A stretch of DNA of 64,000 nucleotides from Boseongicola sp. Its GTDB lineage: Bacteria > Pseudomonadota > Alphaproteobacteria > Rhodobacterales > Rhodobacteraceae. Both the position numbers and the translations under genes were made by a program. This document shows, in pieces, positions 35,555 through 44,563 of the stretch (its first letter is position 1; every line of letters begins with the position of its first letter). The notes below the pieces were generated by a model. The model saw only the letters and a program-made list of their open reading frames with translations. It was not told where the DNA came from and searched no databases. The stretch covers positions 2,055,932-2,119,931 of the forward strand of contig CP046179.1 of assembly GCA_014075275.1 (NCBI GenBank), read 5' to 3'.

Positions 35555-36793
35555 ATGAAACTCGCTGATCTGGACGTAATTGTCACGGCGCCACCAGCCC
35601 CCGGTTGGGGTGGCCGATACTGGATATTGGTGAAAGTCACAACCGATACTGGTATCACTGGTTGGGGCGAATGCTATGCATCATCGGTTGGACCGGACGC
35701 GATGACCGCGGTGATCCAGGATGTGTTTGCCCGCCATATGGCGGATGAAAACCCTGAAAACATTGAACTTATGTTCCGGCGTGCATTTTCATCGGGCTTT
35801 ACTCAACGCCCTGACCTTACGGTTATGGGGGCATTTTCGGGCCTTGAAATTGCCTGTTGGGACATCCTTGGCAAGGATCGCGATCGCCCGGTCTGGGCCT
35901 TGATGGGCGGACGGATGAACGAACGCATCCGCGCTTACACCTATTTATATCCGCTCAAACACCACCCGCTGCCCGAATTCTGGGGCAACGCCGACATGGC
36001 CGCAGAGGCCGCAATTGAATTAGTGGAAGCCGGGTATACGGCGGTGAAATTCGACCCCGCTGGTCCCTATACAATTCGTGGTGGCCACCAACCGGCGATG
36101 AATGACATCGAAACCTCGGTCGCGTTCTGCAAAAGCATTCGCCAGGCGGTTGGCCGCAAAGCGGACCTGTTGTTTGGCACCCACGGGCAATTCTCGACGG
36201 GTGGTGCCCTGCGCATCGCGAAAGCAATCGAACCCTATTCGCCCCTTTGGTTTGAAGAGCCTGTTCCGCCTGACAACGTTCAATCGATGGCCGCCGTCGC
36301 CCAAGGCACCTCTATTCCTGTTGCCACTGGCGAACGTCTGACAACTAAGGCCGAGTTTGGGGCTGTTTTGAAAGCGGGTGCCGCGAATATCCTGCAACCG
36401 GCGCTGGGTCGCTCTGGTGGATTGTGGGAAACGCGCAAAATCGCAGCGCTGGCTGAGGCCTACAACGCGCAAATGGCACCGCATCTTTATGCGGGCCCTG
36501 TCGAGTGGGCTGCCAACGTACATCTTGCAACCTCAATTCCCAACATCCTGATCGCCGAAACCATCGAAACTCAGTTTCACCGGCAACTTATCAAAGATGG
36601 CATTCGTATTGAAAACGGCTTCATCATCCCGCCTGATGGTCCCGGCCTGGGAATCGAGGTTGACGAAGACTTGGCGCGTGCCAACCCATACACCGGCAAA
36701 GGTCTGCACCTCCAAATGCAGGATGAACCCATTGATTATGTTGGACAAAATCTGTTTGAAGGTGGTGCACCCGTGGGCAACTCCGACGACTGA
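35555..36793 (+). CDS. Enolase-superfamily sugar-acid dehydratase, DgoD-like
   Basis: Mandelate racemase/muconate lactonising family protein, 412 aa, similar over its length to galactonate dehydratase. Two metal-ligand Glu are visible (WFEEPVPP, about 233; ATGERLTTKAEF, about 260), with the KxD-type AVKFDPAGP (about 160) and the C-terminal His in APHLYAGP. Where DgoD has Asp-x-His-Gly, this protein has G208-T-H-G, and the dyad Asp of LQPD is Ala (LQPALGRSGG). It could supply the dehydratase missing from the galactose cluster, or serve another sugar acid. Confidence 0.85.
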   Translation: MKLADLDVIVTAPPAPGWGGRYWILVKVTTDTGITGWGECYASSVGPDAMTAVIQDVFARHMADENPENIELMFRRAFSSGFTQRPDLTVMGAFSGLEIACWDILGKDRDRPVWALMGGRMNERIRAYTYLYPLKHHPLPEFWGNADMAAEAAIELVEAGYTAVKFDPAGPYTIRGGHQPAMNDIETSVAFCKSIRQAVGRKADLLFGTHGQFSTGGALRIAKAIEPYSPLWFEEPVPPDNVQSMAAVAQGTSIPVATGERLTTKAEFGAVLKAGAANILQPALGRSGGLWETRKIAALAEAYNAQMAPHLYAGPVEWAANVHLATSIPNILIAETIETQFHRQLIKDGIRIENGFIIPPDGPGLGIEVDEDLARANPYTGKGLHLQMQDEPIDYVGQNLFEGGAPVGNSDD

Positions 36794-36806
36794 TAACTAC
36801 ACCCGA

Positions 36807-37463
36807 TCACTGAGCCAAATTGGCTTCATGCGCCGCAATAGCGTCGTCAACATCGTTGAACCAAACGCCCGTGCCGTTTTCTAACACCAATGCGCTTTTG
36901 CAAAGCCGCGACAGCAGTGGAAGGTTGTGAGACACCACAATCGCCGCCTTGTTTTGCAGCCGCGACATCAGCATAGCCTCGCTCTTTTCGCGGAAACTGG
37001 CATCGCCCACGCTCGTCACTTCGTCGATCAGGTAAGTGTCAAAATCTATGCCCATAGATACAGCAAACGCCAAGCGTGCTTTCATGCCGGACGAATACAT
37101 CCGAAAGGGCATGTGAAAATGCGCACCCAACTCCGCCGTTTGGCTAACATGTTCCACCAGTTGATCCGTCCGAACGCCATAAACCCGCGCAACGAACCGC
37201 GTGTTCTGAAGCCCACTTAGATCGCCATGGAAGCATCCGGCGAACCCAACCGGCCAAGACACACTTCCGGCGACACGAACGCGTCCTGATGTAGGCCGCA
37301 TCGTTCCGGCGATGATCTTCAGCAAACTGGATTTGCCGGCCCCATTTCGGCCGATCAGTGCAGTCGCGCCATTGGTGGGAAACGAGATGGTAATTTCGCG
37401 CGTCACTGTCTTCGTTACGCCACCCGAGAAATATATCTTGGTTAGGTTATCCAGGCGGATCAT
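36807..37463 (-). CDS. kpsT: Polysaccharide ABC exporter, ATP-binding subunit (KpsT-like)
   Basis: ATPase for export of a capsular or related polysaccharide, 218 aa. Walker A is LIGRNGAGKSSLLK (about residues 37-50), the signature is the capsule-type YSSGMKARLAFAVSMGI (about 122) and Walker B is YLIDEVTSVGD (about 144). Its start overlaps the KpsE-like stop by 4 bp. With the permease encoded divergently at 38695 it should form the inner-membrane exporter. Confidence 0.92.
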   Translation of the reverse strand: MIRLDNLTKIYFSGGVTKTVTREITISFPTNGATALIGRNGAGKSSLLKIIAGTMRPTSGRVRVAGSVSWPVGFAGCFHGDLSGLQNTRFVARVYGVRTDQLVEHVSQTAELGAHFHMPFRMYSSGMKARLAFAVSMGIDFDTYLIDEVTSVGDASFREKSEAMLMSRLQNKAAIVVSHNLPLLSRLCKSALVLENGTGVWFNDVDDAIAAHEANLAQ

Positions 37464-38605
37464 CGGCGGTCACGCAAACTGTAGAATACCAACACTCCGA
37501 TGGACCAGATCGCCAGGAGGAAGAACGACAAGATCGCCAAAAGCTCTGCGCGTTTCGGATATTGCGGAGTTTCCGCCAGCGTTGGATTGATATGCGCTGC
37601 CAAATAGCGGCTTTTGCGACGCGCTTCGGCCTGGGCTTGATCGAATGCGGCCAGCGCCGCTGTATAAGTTTGTTCGGCAAACTCGCGATCCACTGACAAA
37701 CGTTCGAACTCTGCCAGAAGCGTTGCATAATCTTCACCACTTCCGTCACCACCACCAACTCCGAGCTTTCGCCTTTCATTGGCAATGCGGGCCTCTATAA
37801 CTGCAATACGGCGGTCGGCCTGCTTCAAGCGTGGGTCAGCGGATCGGGTGCTTTCGCGCAGTAAGTCGGCATCGATTAAGGCTGTGGTCAAGAGTTGCTC
37901 CAACGACGACAATCGCCCCATCTGACCCTGTAAATCTGCCGTTGGATCAACAATTTGCGTGCGCGAGCGGAAGGCCGTCAATTGCTCACGGGCAGATTTC
38001 AGCCTTGCAACTGACCGGGCCAGTTCATCACGCGCAAACGCCGTCGTATCAGCCTGTGCAACCTTGGAAAGCTGTTCGACTAGCGCGACGCTCTCCGCAT
38101 AGATTCCAGTCGCAACACGACGGGCATCTTCGGGCGAGAACGCCAGGGTTCTCACTTCAATCAAGCCAGTGCCGCGGTCATAATTAACCCGCACCATCCG
38201 GTCCCAGTAGGCATGCAAATCCTCAATTGATCCGCTTCGATCATAGCCAAAGACCATGTCGTTACCTGCCTTGGCATAAAGATCGGCCAGCCCAAATTGC
38301 GTATCCAATGCCCTAACGATTTCCTGGCTCTTGATGAAGCTATACAGGACATCCGCATCACTTGACCCAGAAGAAGAAAAATCAGCGATACCGCCAAAAA
38401 GTTCAACCGGCGAGGCAAATTCCTCGGTCCTTACAGAAAAAGCAACGGTAGAGGCAAACTGATCAGCTGCGCGCCAGTATAGATACAGACCACCTGCAAT
38501 CGCCGGCACGATCACCAACATCAGAAACGACGTTAAGATCAACCGGTGGCGAAGCGGTGCGATGGTGGCCGTGATCGGCATTTGAGTCGTCGCGAGATCC
38601 GTCAT
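37460..38605 (-). CDS. kpsE: Capsule polysaccharide export protein (KpsE/Wza-partner, PCP type)
   Basis: Polysaccharide co-polymerase/membrane-fusion-like protein, 381 aa, bridging the inner membrane ABC exporter to the outer-membrane channel. Two membrane helices flank a large periplasmic part: residues about 21-41 (LILTSFLMLVIVPAIAGGLY) and about 355-377. A long coiled-coil-prone region (about 160-300, rich in Ala, Arg, Glu, Leu) lies between. The start at 38605 (MTDLATTQMP) is chosen, since the 50 codons upstream look non-coding. Divergent from the permease gene over 89 bp. Confidence 0.88.
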   Translation of the reverse strand: MTDLATTQMPITATIAPLRHRLILTSFLMLVIVPAIAGGLYLYWRAADQFASTVAFSVRTEEFASPVELFGGIADFSSSGSSDADVLYSFIKSQEIVRALDTQFGLADLYAKAGNDMVFGYDRSGSIEDLHAYWDRMVRVNYDRGTGLIEVRTLAFSPEDARRVATGIYAESVALVEQLSKVAQADTTAFARDELARSVARLKSAREQLTAFRSRTQIVDPTADLQGQMGRLSSLEQLLTTALIDADLLRESTRSADPRLKQADRRIAVIEARIANERRKLGVGGGDGSGEDYATLLAEFERLSVDREFAEQTYTAALAAFDQAQAEARRKSRYLAAHINPTLAETPQYPKRAELLAILSFFLLAIWSIGVLVFYSLRDRR

Positions 38606-38694
38606 GCGCCCCGAACTCGGTTGCTGGTTTTCCGCAGTATTCCCGATGGTAATTAAATGGACGTAAAGGAAGGACGAATATCTGTGTCGCCAGA

Positions 38695-39525
38695 ATGAAA
38701 ACCGACACCGAAATTCCCCGTAACATTGCACCACCCTCTCCACTGCGCCCTGCAACCAGAAACAGTACGGCCGCGACCCGTGCCATCGGCGCCCTCATAC
38801 TGCGCGAAATGGCGACAACTTACGGTAAAAGCCCCGGTGGATGGCTTTGGGCAATTGTCGAACCAATTGCTGCCATCGCACTTTTGGCCTTTGCCTTTTC
38901 GTTGGCCTTTGCAGCACCGCCCTTGGGCGACAACTTCGCGCTTTTTTACGCGACAGGTTATCTGCCCTACATATTTTTTGCCGATGTCAGCCAAAAGATT
39001 GCAACAAGTCTGCGGTTCTCGAAGTCATTGATGAGTTTTGGCGCAGTGACCTATCTGGATGCGATCATTGCTCGTGTCATTTTGAACTGCCTGACCCAGT
39101 TTCTTGTCTTCTCTTTGGTCATGTTTGGGTTGCTCATCTATGACAGTGGCGGAGCGCAGCCCGACTATGACTTCATCGGCGTAACTCTTTTGTCTGTGGC
39201 GGTTTTGGCGTTGGGTGTTGGCACTTTGAATTGCTATCTGTTCACCGCTTTCCCGGCTTGGGAACGGCTCTGGGCCATTGTTATGCGGCCTTTGTTCATT
39301 ATCTCCGGGGTTATTTTCTTATTTGAGGATGTGCCCGAAAATCTCCAATTATATCTTGGTCTTAACCCCCTGTTTCATGTGACCGGCGCCATGCGGCAGG
39401 CATTCTTTCTCTCATATCACCCCGAATATGTCAGTCTTACCTATGTCTTTGGGTTGTCCACTGGACTATTTCTGCTCGGTCTTATGCTTCTGGATCGATT
39501 TCATGACGAATTGATCCACAAATGA
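38695..39525 (+). CDS. kpsM: Polysaccharide ABC exporter permease (KpsM-like)
   Basis: ABC-2 type membrane subunit, 276 aa, with six hydrophobic segments. Family landmarks: an N-terminal amphipathic stretch RAIGALILREMATTYGKSPG, then helix 1 (WLWAIVEPIAAIALLAFAF), and NPLFHVTGAMRQAFF near the C-terminus. It pairs with the ATPase on the opposite strand, an unusual split of kpsM from kpsT. It overlaps the next glycosyltransferase by 4 bp. Confidence 0.92.
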   Translation: MKTDTEIPRNIAPPSPLRPATRNSTAATRAIGALILREMATTYGKSPGGWLWAIVEPIAAIALLAFAFSLAFAAPPLGDNFALFYATGYLPYIFFADVSQKIATSLRFSKSLMSFGAVTYLDAIIARVILNCLTQFLVFSLVMFGLLIYDSGGAQPDYDFIGVTLLSVAVLALGVGTLNCYLFTAFPAWERLWAIVMRPLFIISGVIFLFEDVPENLQLYLGLNPLFHVTGAMRQAFFLSYHPEYVSLTYVFGLSTGLFLLGLMLLDRFHDELIHK

Positions 39526-40493
39526 GCGAGCTGTCCGGGCTCTTGGCGCGTAAATCCATTGGCGACTGCGACGCATCCTCCAAAAACAGGGTTACCATCC
39601 TCATGGCGACTTACAACGGTGCACGATTCCTGCCCGACCAATTGGCCAGCATCGCCCGACAAACGCATCGAAACTGGTCGCTCATCGTGTCGGATGATGG
39701 TTCAGTCGATGGCAACTGCCAAATCGTAAGGGAATTCGGCCAAACGCAGACAACGAACCGGGTTCTTCTGCTTCGCGGTCCTGGCATGGGATCGGCTCAG
39801 AACTTTCTGTCACTCCTGCGAGTTGCGGGACAATCATCTTTCGTGGCCTTTTGCGATCAGGACGATGTCTGGCACCCCAACAAAATCCAGAGGGCCCTGC
39901 AGACGTTGTCGGGAAATCCAGACGCCGCAATTTACGGCAGCCGTACAATCATCGCCGACAGCGGGTTATTACCGCACCGTCGCTCTGCCCGATCTAAACG
40001 CGCGCCGAGTTTCGGAAATGCGCTTGTGCAGAATGTCATTCCCGGCAACACCATGGTCATCAATCGAAAGGCGTTGGATATTCTACAGCCGGCCTCCAGC
40101 GCAGCCGCAGCAATCGTTGCCCATGATTGGTGGTGTTATCAGATAATTGCAGGAGTTGGCGGTCGGATCATAAGTGATGCAAAGCCTCAACTGATATACC
40201 GTCAACACGATAGAAATGTGATTGGGGCAAACCTTGGAGTCCGATCCAAGTTAGCCCGTTTCAAGGGACTTCTTCGCGGCGATCTTGCTACATGGATGGA
40301 CCGGCAACTGAACGCAATGCAGTCAACGAAAATCGACTTCACCGCGCAGAACCAAAGGCAAATGGAAACCTTGATGAGTGCTCCGAAAACAGGCTCTCGC
40401 AAAAGATATCTTGCGTTGAAGCGCGCAAAAGTGCGGCGGCAACGCTTCATCGAAACCATTCTCGTTTACTTAGTCCTTTGCGTTATCTCGTAA
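39522..40493 (+). CDS. Glycosyltransferase family 2
   Basis: Inverting GT-A enzyme, 323 aa. The nucleotide-sugar region is VTILMATYNGARFLPDQLAS (about residue 24), with VSDDGSVDGN (about 56) and the DxD region FVAFCDQDDVWHPNKI (about 100-116). That last block is nearly the same as in the N-terminal domain of the large transferase at 41409, so the two are probably related by duplication; both look like rhamnosyl- or hexosyltransferases. Coupled to kpsM by ATGA. Confidence 0.9.
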   Translation: MSELSGLLARKSIGDCDASSKNRVTILMATYNGARFLPDQLASIARQTHRNWSLIVSDDGSVDGNCQIVREFGQTQTTNRVLLLRGPGMGSAQNFLSLLRVAGQSSFVAFCDQDDVWHPNKIQRALQTLSGNPDAAIYGSRTIIADSGLLPHRRSARSKRAPSFGNALVQNVIPGNTMVINRKALDILQPASSAAAAIVAHDWWCYQIIAGVGGRIISDAKPQLIYRQHDRNVIGANLGVRSKLARFKGLLRGDLATWMDRQLNAMQSTKIDFTAQNQRQMETLMSAPKTGSRKRYLALKRAKVRRQRFIETILVYLVLCVIS

Positions 40494-40600
40494 GGTCGGC
40501 TGCGCCAAACACCCAGGGGCTGCTTGGGAACAAGATGTAACCAGACCCTGTCCCAACAGAACCACTGACCATCACAATCGAAGTCTTTCGGGCCGATCAA

Positions 40601-41401
40601 TCATCCGCCCGATCGGCTCCCGCGCAGTCCTAAATGTGTCATGACCCCGCCGCCAAATTGTAAATCCGGCCACAAAGAATGGAATACATGCCAGCCTGTT
40701 CTCGCCAATATGAACATGTTCAAGCCAATCGATCGCCTTTCCAGATAGAGGGAGTCCAACTTGGCCTTCATGGGAATGCAACGTCGTCGATAAACTTCAT
40801 CTGTTTCTTCCACCGAAAGGCAGCGGCGCAGCATTTGCGTCTCATGACGATGAAAAATAACCGTCGCCAATCCCGTTATACCCGGCCGAGCGCGTAATAC
40901 TTTGCTGTAAATCTCCGGAAATGCTTCAACATACTTTCGTTGTGGGGGGCGCGGTCCGATGAAACCGATATGCCCCAATAAAACATTGAAAATCTGTGGT
41001 AATTCATCCAACCGGCTACGACGCAAGATGTGGCCGAACTTTGTGACTCGGTGCAGCTGGTCGCCGCCAACAACCGCACAGTTGGAAGTGGAACACGCGT
41101 GCATGGTTCGGATTTTCAACAAGTAAAAAGACCGCTTAGGAGTCATCATCCTTTCTGACCTAAAAAGAAACGGACGACCCTGTAGCATCAGTGCGACCGG
41201 ATATATGGAGATCAACAAAACCAAGATGATAGGCAACAGTAAAATTGCCGCCAGCCGGTCGATTATGCCATATCTCCTCACAAACTTTGTGATACCGGAA
41301 CTGCGAGCGCCATTTACCGCAATACCGACAACGCCATAGCGGCGCTCCGGAATTCGCGCGCCCATCCTTGCCTGCTTCAACATTCCAGATTGATCGAGCA
41401 T
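40601..41401 (-). CDS. Initiating sugar-phosphate transferase (bacterial sugar transferase family)
   Basis: Moves a sugar phosphate from a nucleotide sugar to undecaprenyl phosphate, the first step of many exopolysaccharides; 266 aa. One membrane helix (LAAILLLPIILVLLISIYPVA, about residues 49-69) is followed by the catalytic domain: FYLLKIRTMHA, LRRSRLDELPQIFNVLLGH (about 140), IGPRPPQRKY and ARPGITGLATVIF. The start at 41401 (MLDQSGMLKQ) follows the upstream gene stop by 7 bp; an alternative is MLKQ at 41383. It is short, without the five-helix N-terminus of WcaJ. Confidence 0.88.
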   Translation of the reverse strand: MLDQSGMLKQARMGARIPERRYGVVGIAVNGARSSGITKFVRRYGIIDRLAAILLLPIILVLLISIYPVALMLQGRPFLFRSERMMTPKRSFYLLKIRTMHACSTSNCAVVGGDQLHRVTKFGHILRRSRLDELPQIFNVLLGHIGFIGPRPPQRKYVEAFPEIYSKVLRARPGITGLATVIFHRHETQMLRRCLSVEETDEVYRRRCIPMKAKLDSLYLERRSIGLNMFILARTGWHVFHSLWPDLQFGGGVMTHLGLRGSRSGG

Positions 41402-41408
41402 TTGAGCG

Positions 41409-43706
41409 TTAACCCGCCTTTGCGTAATGCAGTTGATGAGTGCCAAGAGTGGACGAAAGTTCATCGACAACCTTGTCAAGCGGCAACCCCAGAGCAGCCA
41501 GATCAAACTGGCGATGCTCGGCCTCGGCAGGGCCGGCTATCCACGCCTTGGTCAGCGCTTCGGCTACTGAATTCGGTGTTGGCTCCACCGAGACCAGAGA
41601 AGGCGTCAGTTCGGACAAATCCTTGCCAGCAAATGAATTCGTGATCACACGCGCGCCCGCCGCTGCCATTTCAATCGGTGGATGGCTGGGATGTGGCGAC
41701 AACATCAGCGACAGCCCAACATCTACGCCCGCAAGAAACCCAGGATAGTCGTCCCATGGAATTTTACCCAGGCATCGCAAAGTATGTCCGTTCGCCAATT
41801 TCACATGGGGATGCACCATCCCAACGCTGACAAGTTCCACGTCATCCCGGTCAATCCCCTCGGCCAACAAGAATTTCTCCAGCCCTTCGATGGCCAGCGG
41901 GAAAAGGTTCCGTGGTACTTTCGGCCGCCCATAGACAGCGATTCTGGGTTTCAGATTTCGAATGCGTTTCAATCGCCGATATTTGCTTACATCGATAGAC
42001 GGGTGGAATATCAACGGGTTGTGATCCACATTGCAAACTCTCTGAGTGCGAAAAAAGTCTGCGAGCGTTCGCGAATTGAATATCGGCGTAAAATTCAGAT
42101 CATAGCTGGCGCGGGCATCTGCATACTCAGTCCCCCAGGGATAAAAGCCCGGTTCATAGTCCTGGATGAGATAATAAAATCCGGCTTGAGACAGCCCACC
42201 GTCGTTTAGCAAATCCTTGGCAATGTGAGCTGTCCACCAGGCTGTCGCAAGAAACTTGTCTTGCCGCGAGAAACTGATCGCACTCTCGGTGACCCCACAG
42301 GAGAATCTGATGCGTCTGCCGACTCGTTTCTGATTTCCGCTTTGCCGTTGGCAGACGAATTTCAACGATCGCTCCCGACTGGCGATCGGCATATCGGTGG
42401 CAACGAAGTGCACGTCGTGACCGCGCTTTGCCAAACCGGCGCCAATATCAATGGCGGTTGCGACGCCCGCAAAAACTTCAGCCGGGTTCACAGTTGGCAC
42501 CAGAATAACAAACTGCTGGGTTCCTTCCTTGAATCTGGCCCGAAAGGATGCCGTTTTTCGTTTGTCCACAAACCGTTTCGGTGTCCAGGTGTCCGCATCG
42601 GCGAAGTCTTCGAATTGAACTGATCCCGGCTGTGCGCCCGGAGCCATGGAAAATGCCAACTTGTCGAATGTAGAAAGCGACGACAGCAAACCATCACTCA
42701 GCGTTGATCGCACTGCCCATGCCAGGCGACCGGACTGAATGCCAGCGAACAAGACGCACTGTGCGGCCAGATCAAAACGACCTTTCAACACCATGGCCGC
42801 AGCATCCATTAAGAAACGTCCGCCGATCGTGCGCCGGGTCAAATAGGGCTCCAGAGATGATAATTGCGCGCGGTCTGGAAGCCGACTGTCCAATGCCGCA
42901 ACTTCGCCCATCCTGATATAAAGCGACTTTGCCAAATATGCAGCAACAGCATAGGTGCCTGCCCAGTGGCGATACCATGCGGTAGTGGCGATTTTCGGCC
43001 GGGCGGCGTCTTTTTCTATGGCTCCGACGAGATTGCCGCCGTGTTGGCGGTAATCGACCAGTTGGCGTGTTATGCAAACAATGCCGTTCAATGACTGCGC
43101 AACCAAAGCCAGCCACAGGTCATGATGAAAAAAAAGCGCCGATTGGGGCGGAAATGGCAGCGAGGTTTCCACCACTTTTCGTGTGGTCAGCACAGTCATT
43201 CCCGTGACCGTATTTCGCAACAACAATTCACGAAGGTTCGGTTCAACCATTCGCCGCTCCAGCTGATGAAGGCTTTTGCGGCGCAGATCCCCGTCGCAAT
43301 CTACGACACGGGCATCGCTATGCACCAATGAAGCCCCCGTCTCCTGAAGAAACTTAACCGAACGTGAAATTTTGTCGGGGTGCCAGACATCGTCCTGATC
43401 GCACAATGCGAACACTGCATCTGCAGGCGACATCGAAAGCGCGCGTTCAAGCCCGGTTTCGAAGCTTTTGTAACTGGCAGTCGCACTATCGGGAACGACG
43501 ATGTCCAGTGGCAGTCTGTATTTCTCAAACAACAACGAAACCAGTGGGCCAGACCGTTTATCTGCAATGACAGCGACCGCCATCGATATAGGGTGTTCCT
43601 GGGCCGCCAACGACGCAATTTGTTTTTCCAAATGCCCATGGTCAGGAGAAAATACAGCCATAACAATCGTTACGGGGCGAAATTGACGCGAACCACTTTC
43701 AGGCAA
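41409..43706 (-). CDS. Two-domain glycosyltransferase: GT2 + WsaF-like GT4
   Basis: A 765-aa cytoplasmic protein with two transferase domains. N-terminal GT2: VTIVMAVFSPDHGHLEKQ and FALCDQDDVWHPDKISRS (about 110). C-terminal part from about residue 400: FVILVPTVNPAEVFAGVATA, FYYLIQDYEPGFYPWGTEYA (about 550) and PHPSHPPIEMAAAGARVITN, as in WsaF/rhamnosyltransferase GT4 proteins. The start is assigned to TTG at 43706 because AAGGAG lies 7 nt upstream; it overlaps the sulfotransferase stop by 8 bp. A rhamnose-containing glycan is plausible, but no rml genes are in the window. Confidence 0.86.
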   Translation of the reverse strand: MPESGSRQFRPVTIVMAVFSPDHGHLEKQIASLAAQEHPISMAVAVIADKRSGPLVSLLFEKYRLPLDIVVPDSATASYKSFETGLERALSMSPADAVFALCDQDDVWHPDKISRSVKFLQETGASLVHSDARVVDCDGDLRRKSLHQLERRMVEPNLRELLLRNTVTGMTVLTTRKVVETSLPFPPQSALFFHHDLWLALVAQSLNGIVCITRQLVDYRQHGGNLVGAIEKDAARPKIATTAWYRHWAGTYAVAAYLAKSLYIRMGEVAALDSRLPDRAQLSSLEPYLTRRTIGGRFLMDAAAMVLKGRFDLAAQCVLFAGIQSGRLAWAVRSTLSDGLLSSLSTFDKLAFSMAPGAQPGSVQFEDFADADTWTPKRFVDKRKTASFRARFKEGTQQFVILVPTVNPAEVFAGVATAIDIGAGLAKRGHDVHFVATDMPIASRERSLKFVCQRQSGNQKRVGRRIRFSCGVTESAISFSRQDKFLATAWWTAHIAKDLLNDGGLSQAGFYYLIQDYEPGFYPWGTEYADARASYDLNFTPIFNSRTLADFFRTQRVCNVDHNPLIFHPSIDVSKYRRLKRIRNLKPRIAVYGRPKVPRNLFPLAIEGLEKFLLAEGIDRDDVELVSVGMVHPHVKLANGHTLRCLGKIPWDDYPGFLAGVDVGLSLMLSPHPSHPPIEMAAAGARVITNSFAGKDLSELTPSLVSVEPTPNSVAEALTKAWIAGPAEAEHRQFDLAALGLPLDKVVDELSSTLGTHQLHYAKAG

Positions 43707-44544
43707 GGACGTTCTCCTTGGACAAAGTCGCGTTGGCGGTGCGCCACAACCACTGATCCAACAGGGTTCTTTTCTCCAGCGTTTTACGGACAAATGGATC
43801 GTCCGTATTGATGCGTCGCAATGATCTGCCGGAGTTTACACGGACGTCCTGATGCTCCAGGGAAATTCCAAGCACTTGCCCCATACGCGGCAAATCAGTT
43901 TCAAGATGATTTTGCCGCGCAACAACGTCGAACCGACGCAGCGCGACTCCAAGTGCAATCCGATCATCCAATGTAAGGGGCCGTATCGAAGCGTGATCGC
44001 GTTGACCTGTTGTCAGAAAATATCGCGCCTGACAGTTATCGAAAAGCCGCATTTCAATGCCGCTAAGAGACGTTAGATAGGCATCCAATTGCCCGGTGTC
44101 GCAGATATTCAATGCCCCGATGCGGTCCACCACACGCCGATGCGCTTCATCCAGGCGGTCATAGTGTACTCGGTTTTCGGGATCGTTGTAGTGATCCAGC
44201 CAAAGGATGTGCGAAGCCAGATGTTCAACTGGTTCGCGAACTATTGTCACCATCCGAAATTGCCGCGATTGGTGCCGAGTGATCATATCCCAACGCCCAA
44301 GCATGACATGTCCGGAAAAAAAGGCCATTCCAGCATCCAATTTGCGCTGCAAGCCCCCGAAATCGCTTAACCAATGCTCGACGTGAAGACTGGTAAGGCT
44401 TTCGCCCAACGCTGCTACAAACCGCTCGTTCAGGAACGAACCAGCGGTTTTGGCGATGTGCATAAAGAAAACCGGATTATCTGCATTTGGTTTCATATTC
44501 GATAATTTGTTTACGTTTTGTTCTAATTTTTCTTTTGACTGCAT
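43699..44544 (-). CDS. Sulfotransferase-family protein
   Basis: PAPS-dependent sulfotransferase of the carbohydrate (Sulfotransfer_2-like) type, 281 aa. The 5'-phosphosulfate loop is VFFMHIAKTAGSFLNERF (about residues 25-42; HIxKTAGT-like), and the 3'-phosphate motif is MVTIVREPVEHLASHIL (about 98-114). Its place among glycosyltransferases suggests it sulfates the polysaccharide made here. It starts 19 bp after the RTX gene and overlaps the two-domain transferase, so it is in one operon. Confidence 0.85.
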   Translation of the reverse strand: MQSKEKLEQNVNKLSNMKPNADNPVFFMHIAKTAGSFLNERFVAALGESLTSLHVEHWLSDFGGLQRKLDAGMAFFSGHVMLGRWDMITRHQSRQFRMVTIVREPVEHLASHILWLDHYNDPENRVHYDRLDEAHRRVVDRIGALNICDTGQLDAYLTSLSGIEMRLFDNCQARYFLTTGQRDHASIRPLTLDDRIALGVALRRFDVVARQNHLETDLPRMGQVLGISLEHQDVRVNSGRSLRRINTDDPFVRKTLEKRTLLDQWLWRTANATLSKENVLA

Positions 44545-44563
44545 CTGGCCCCAACCTCAAACA

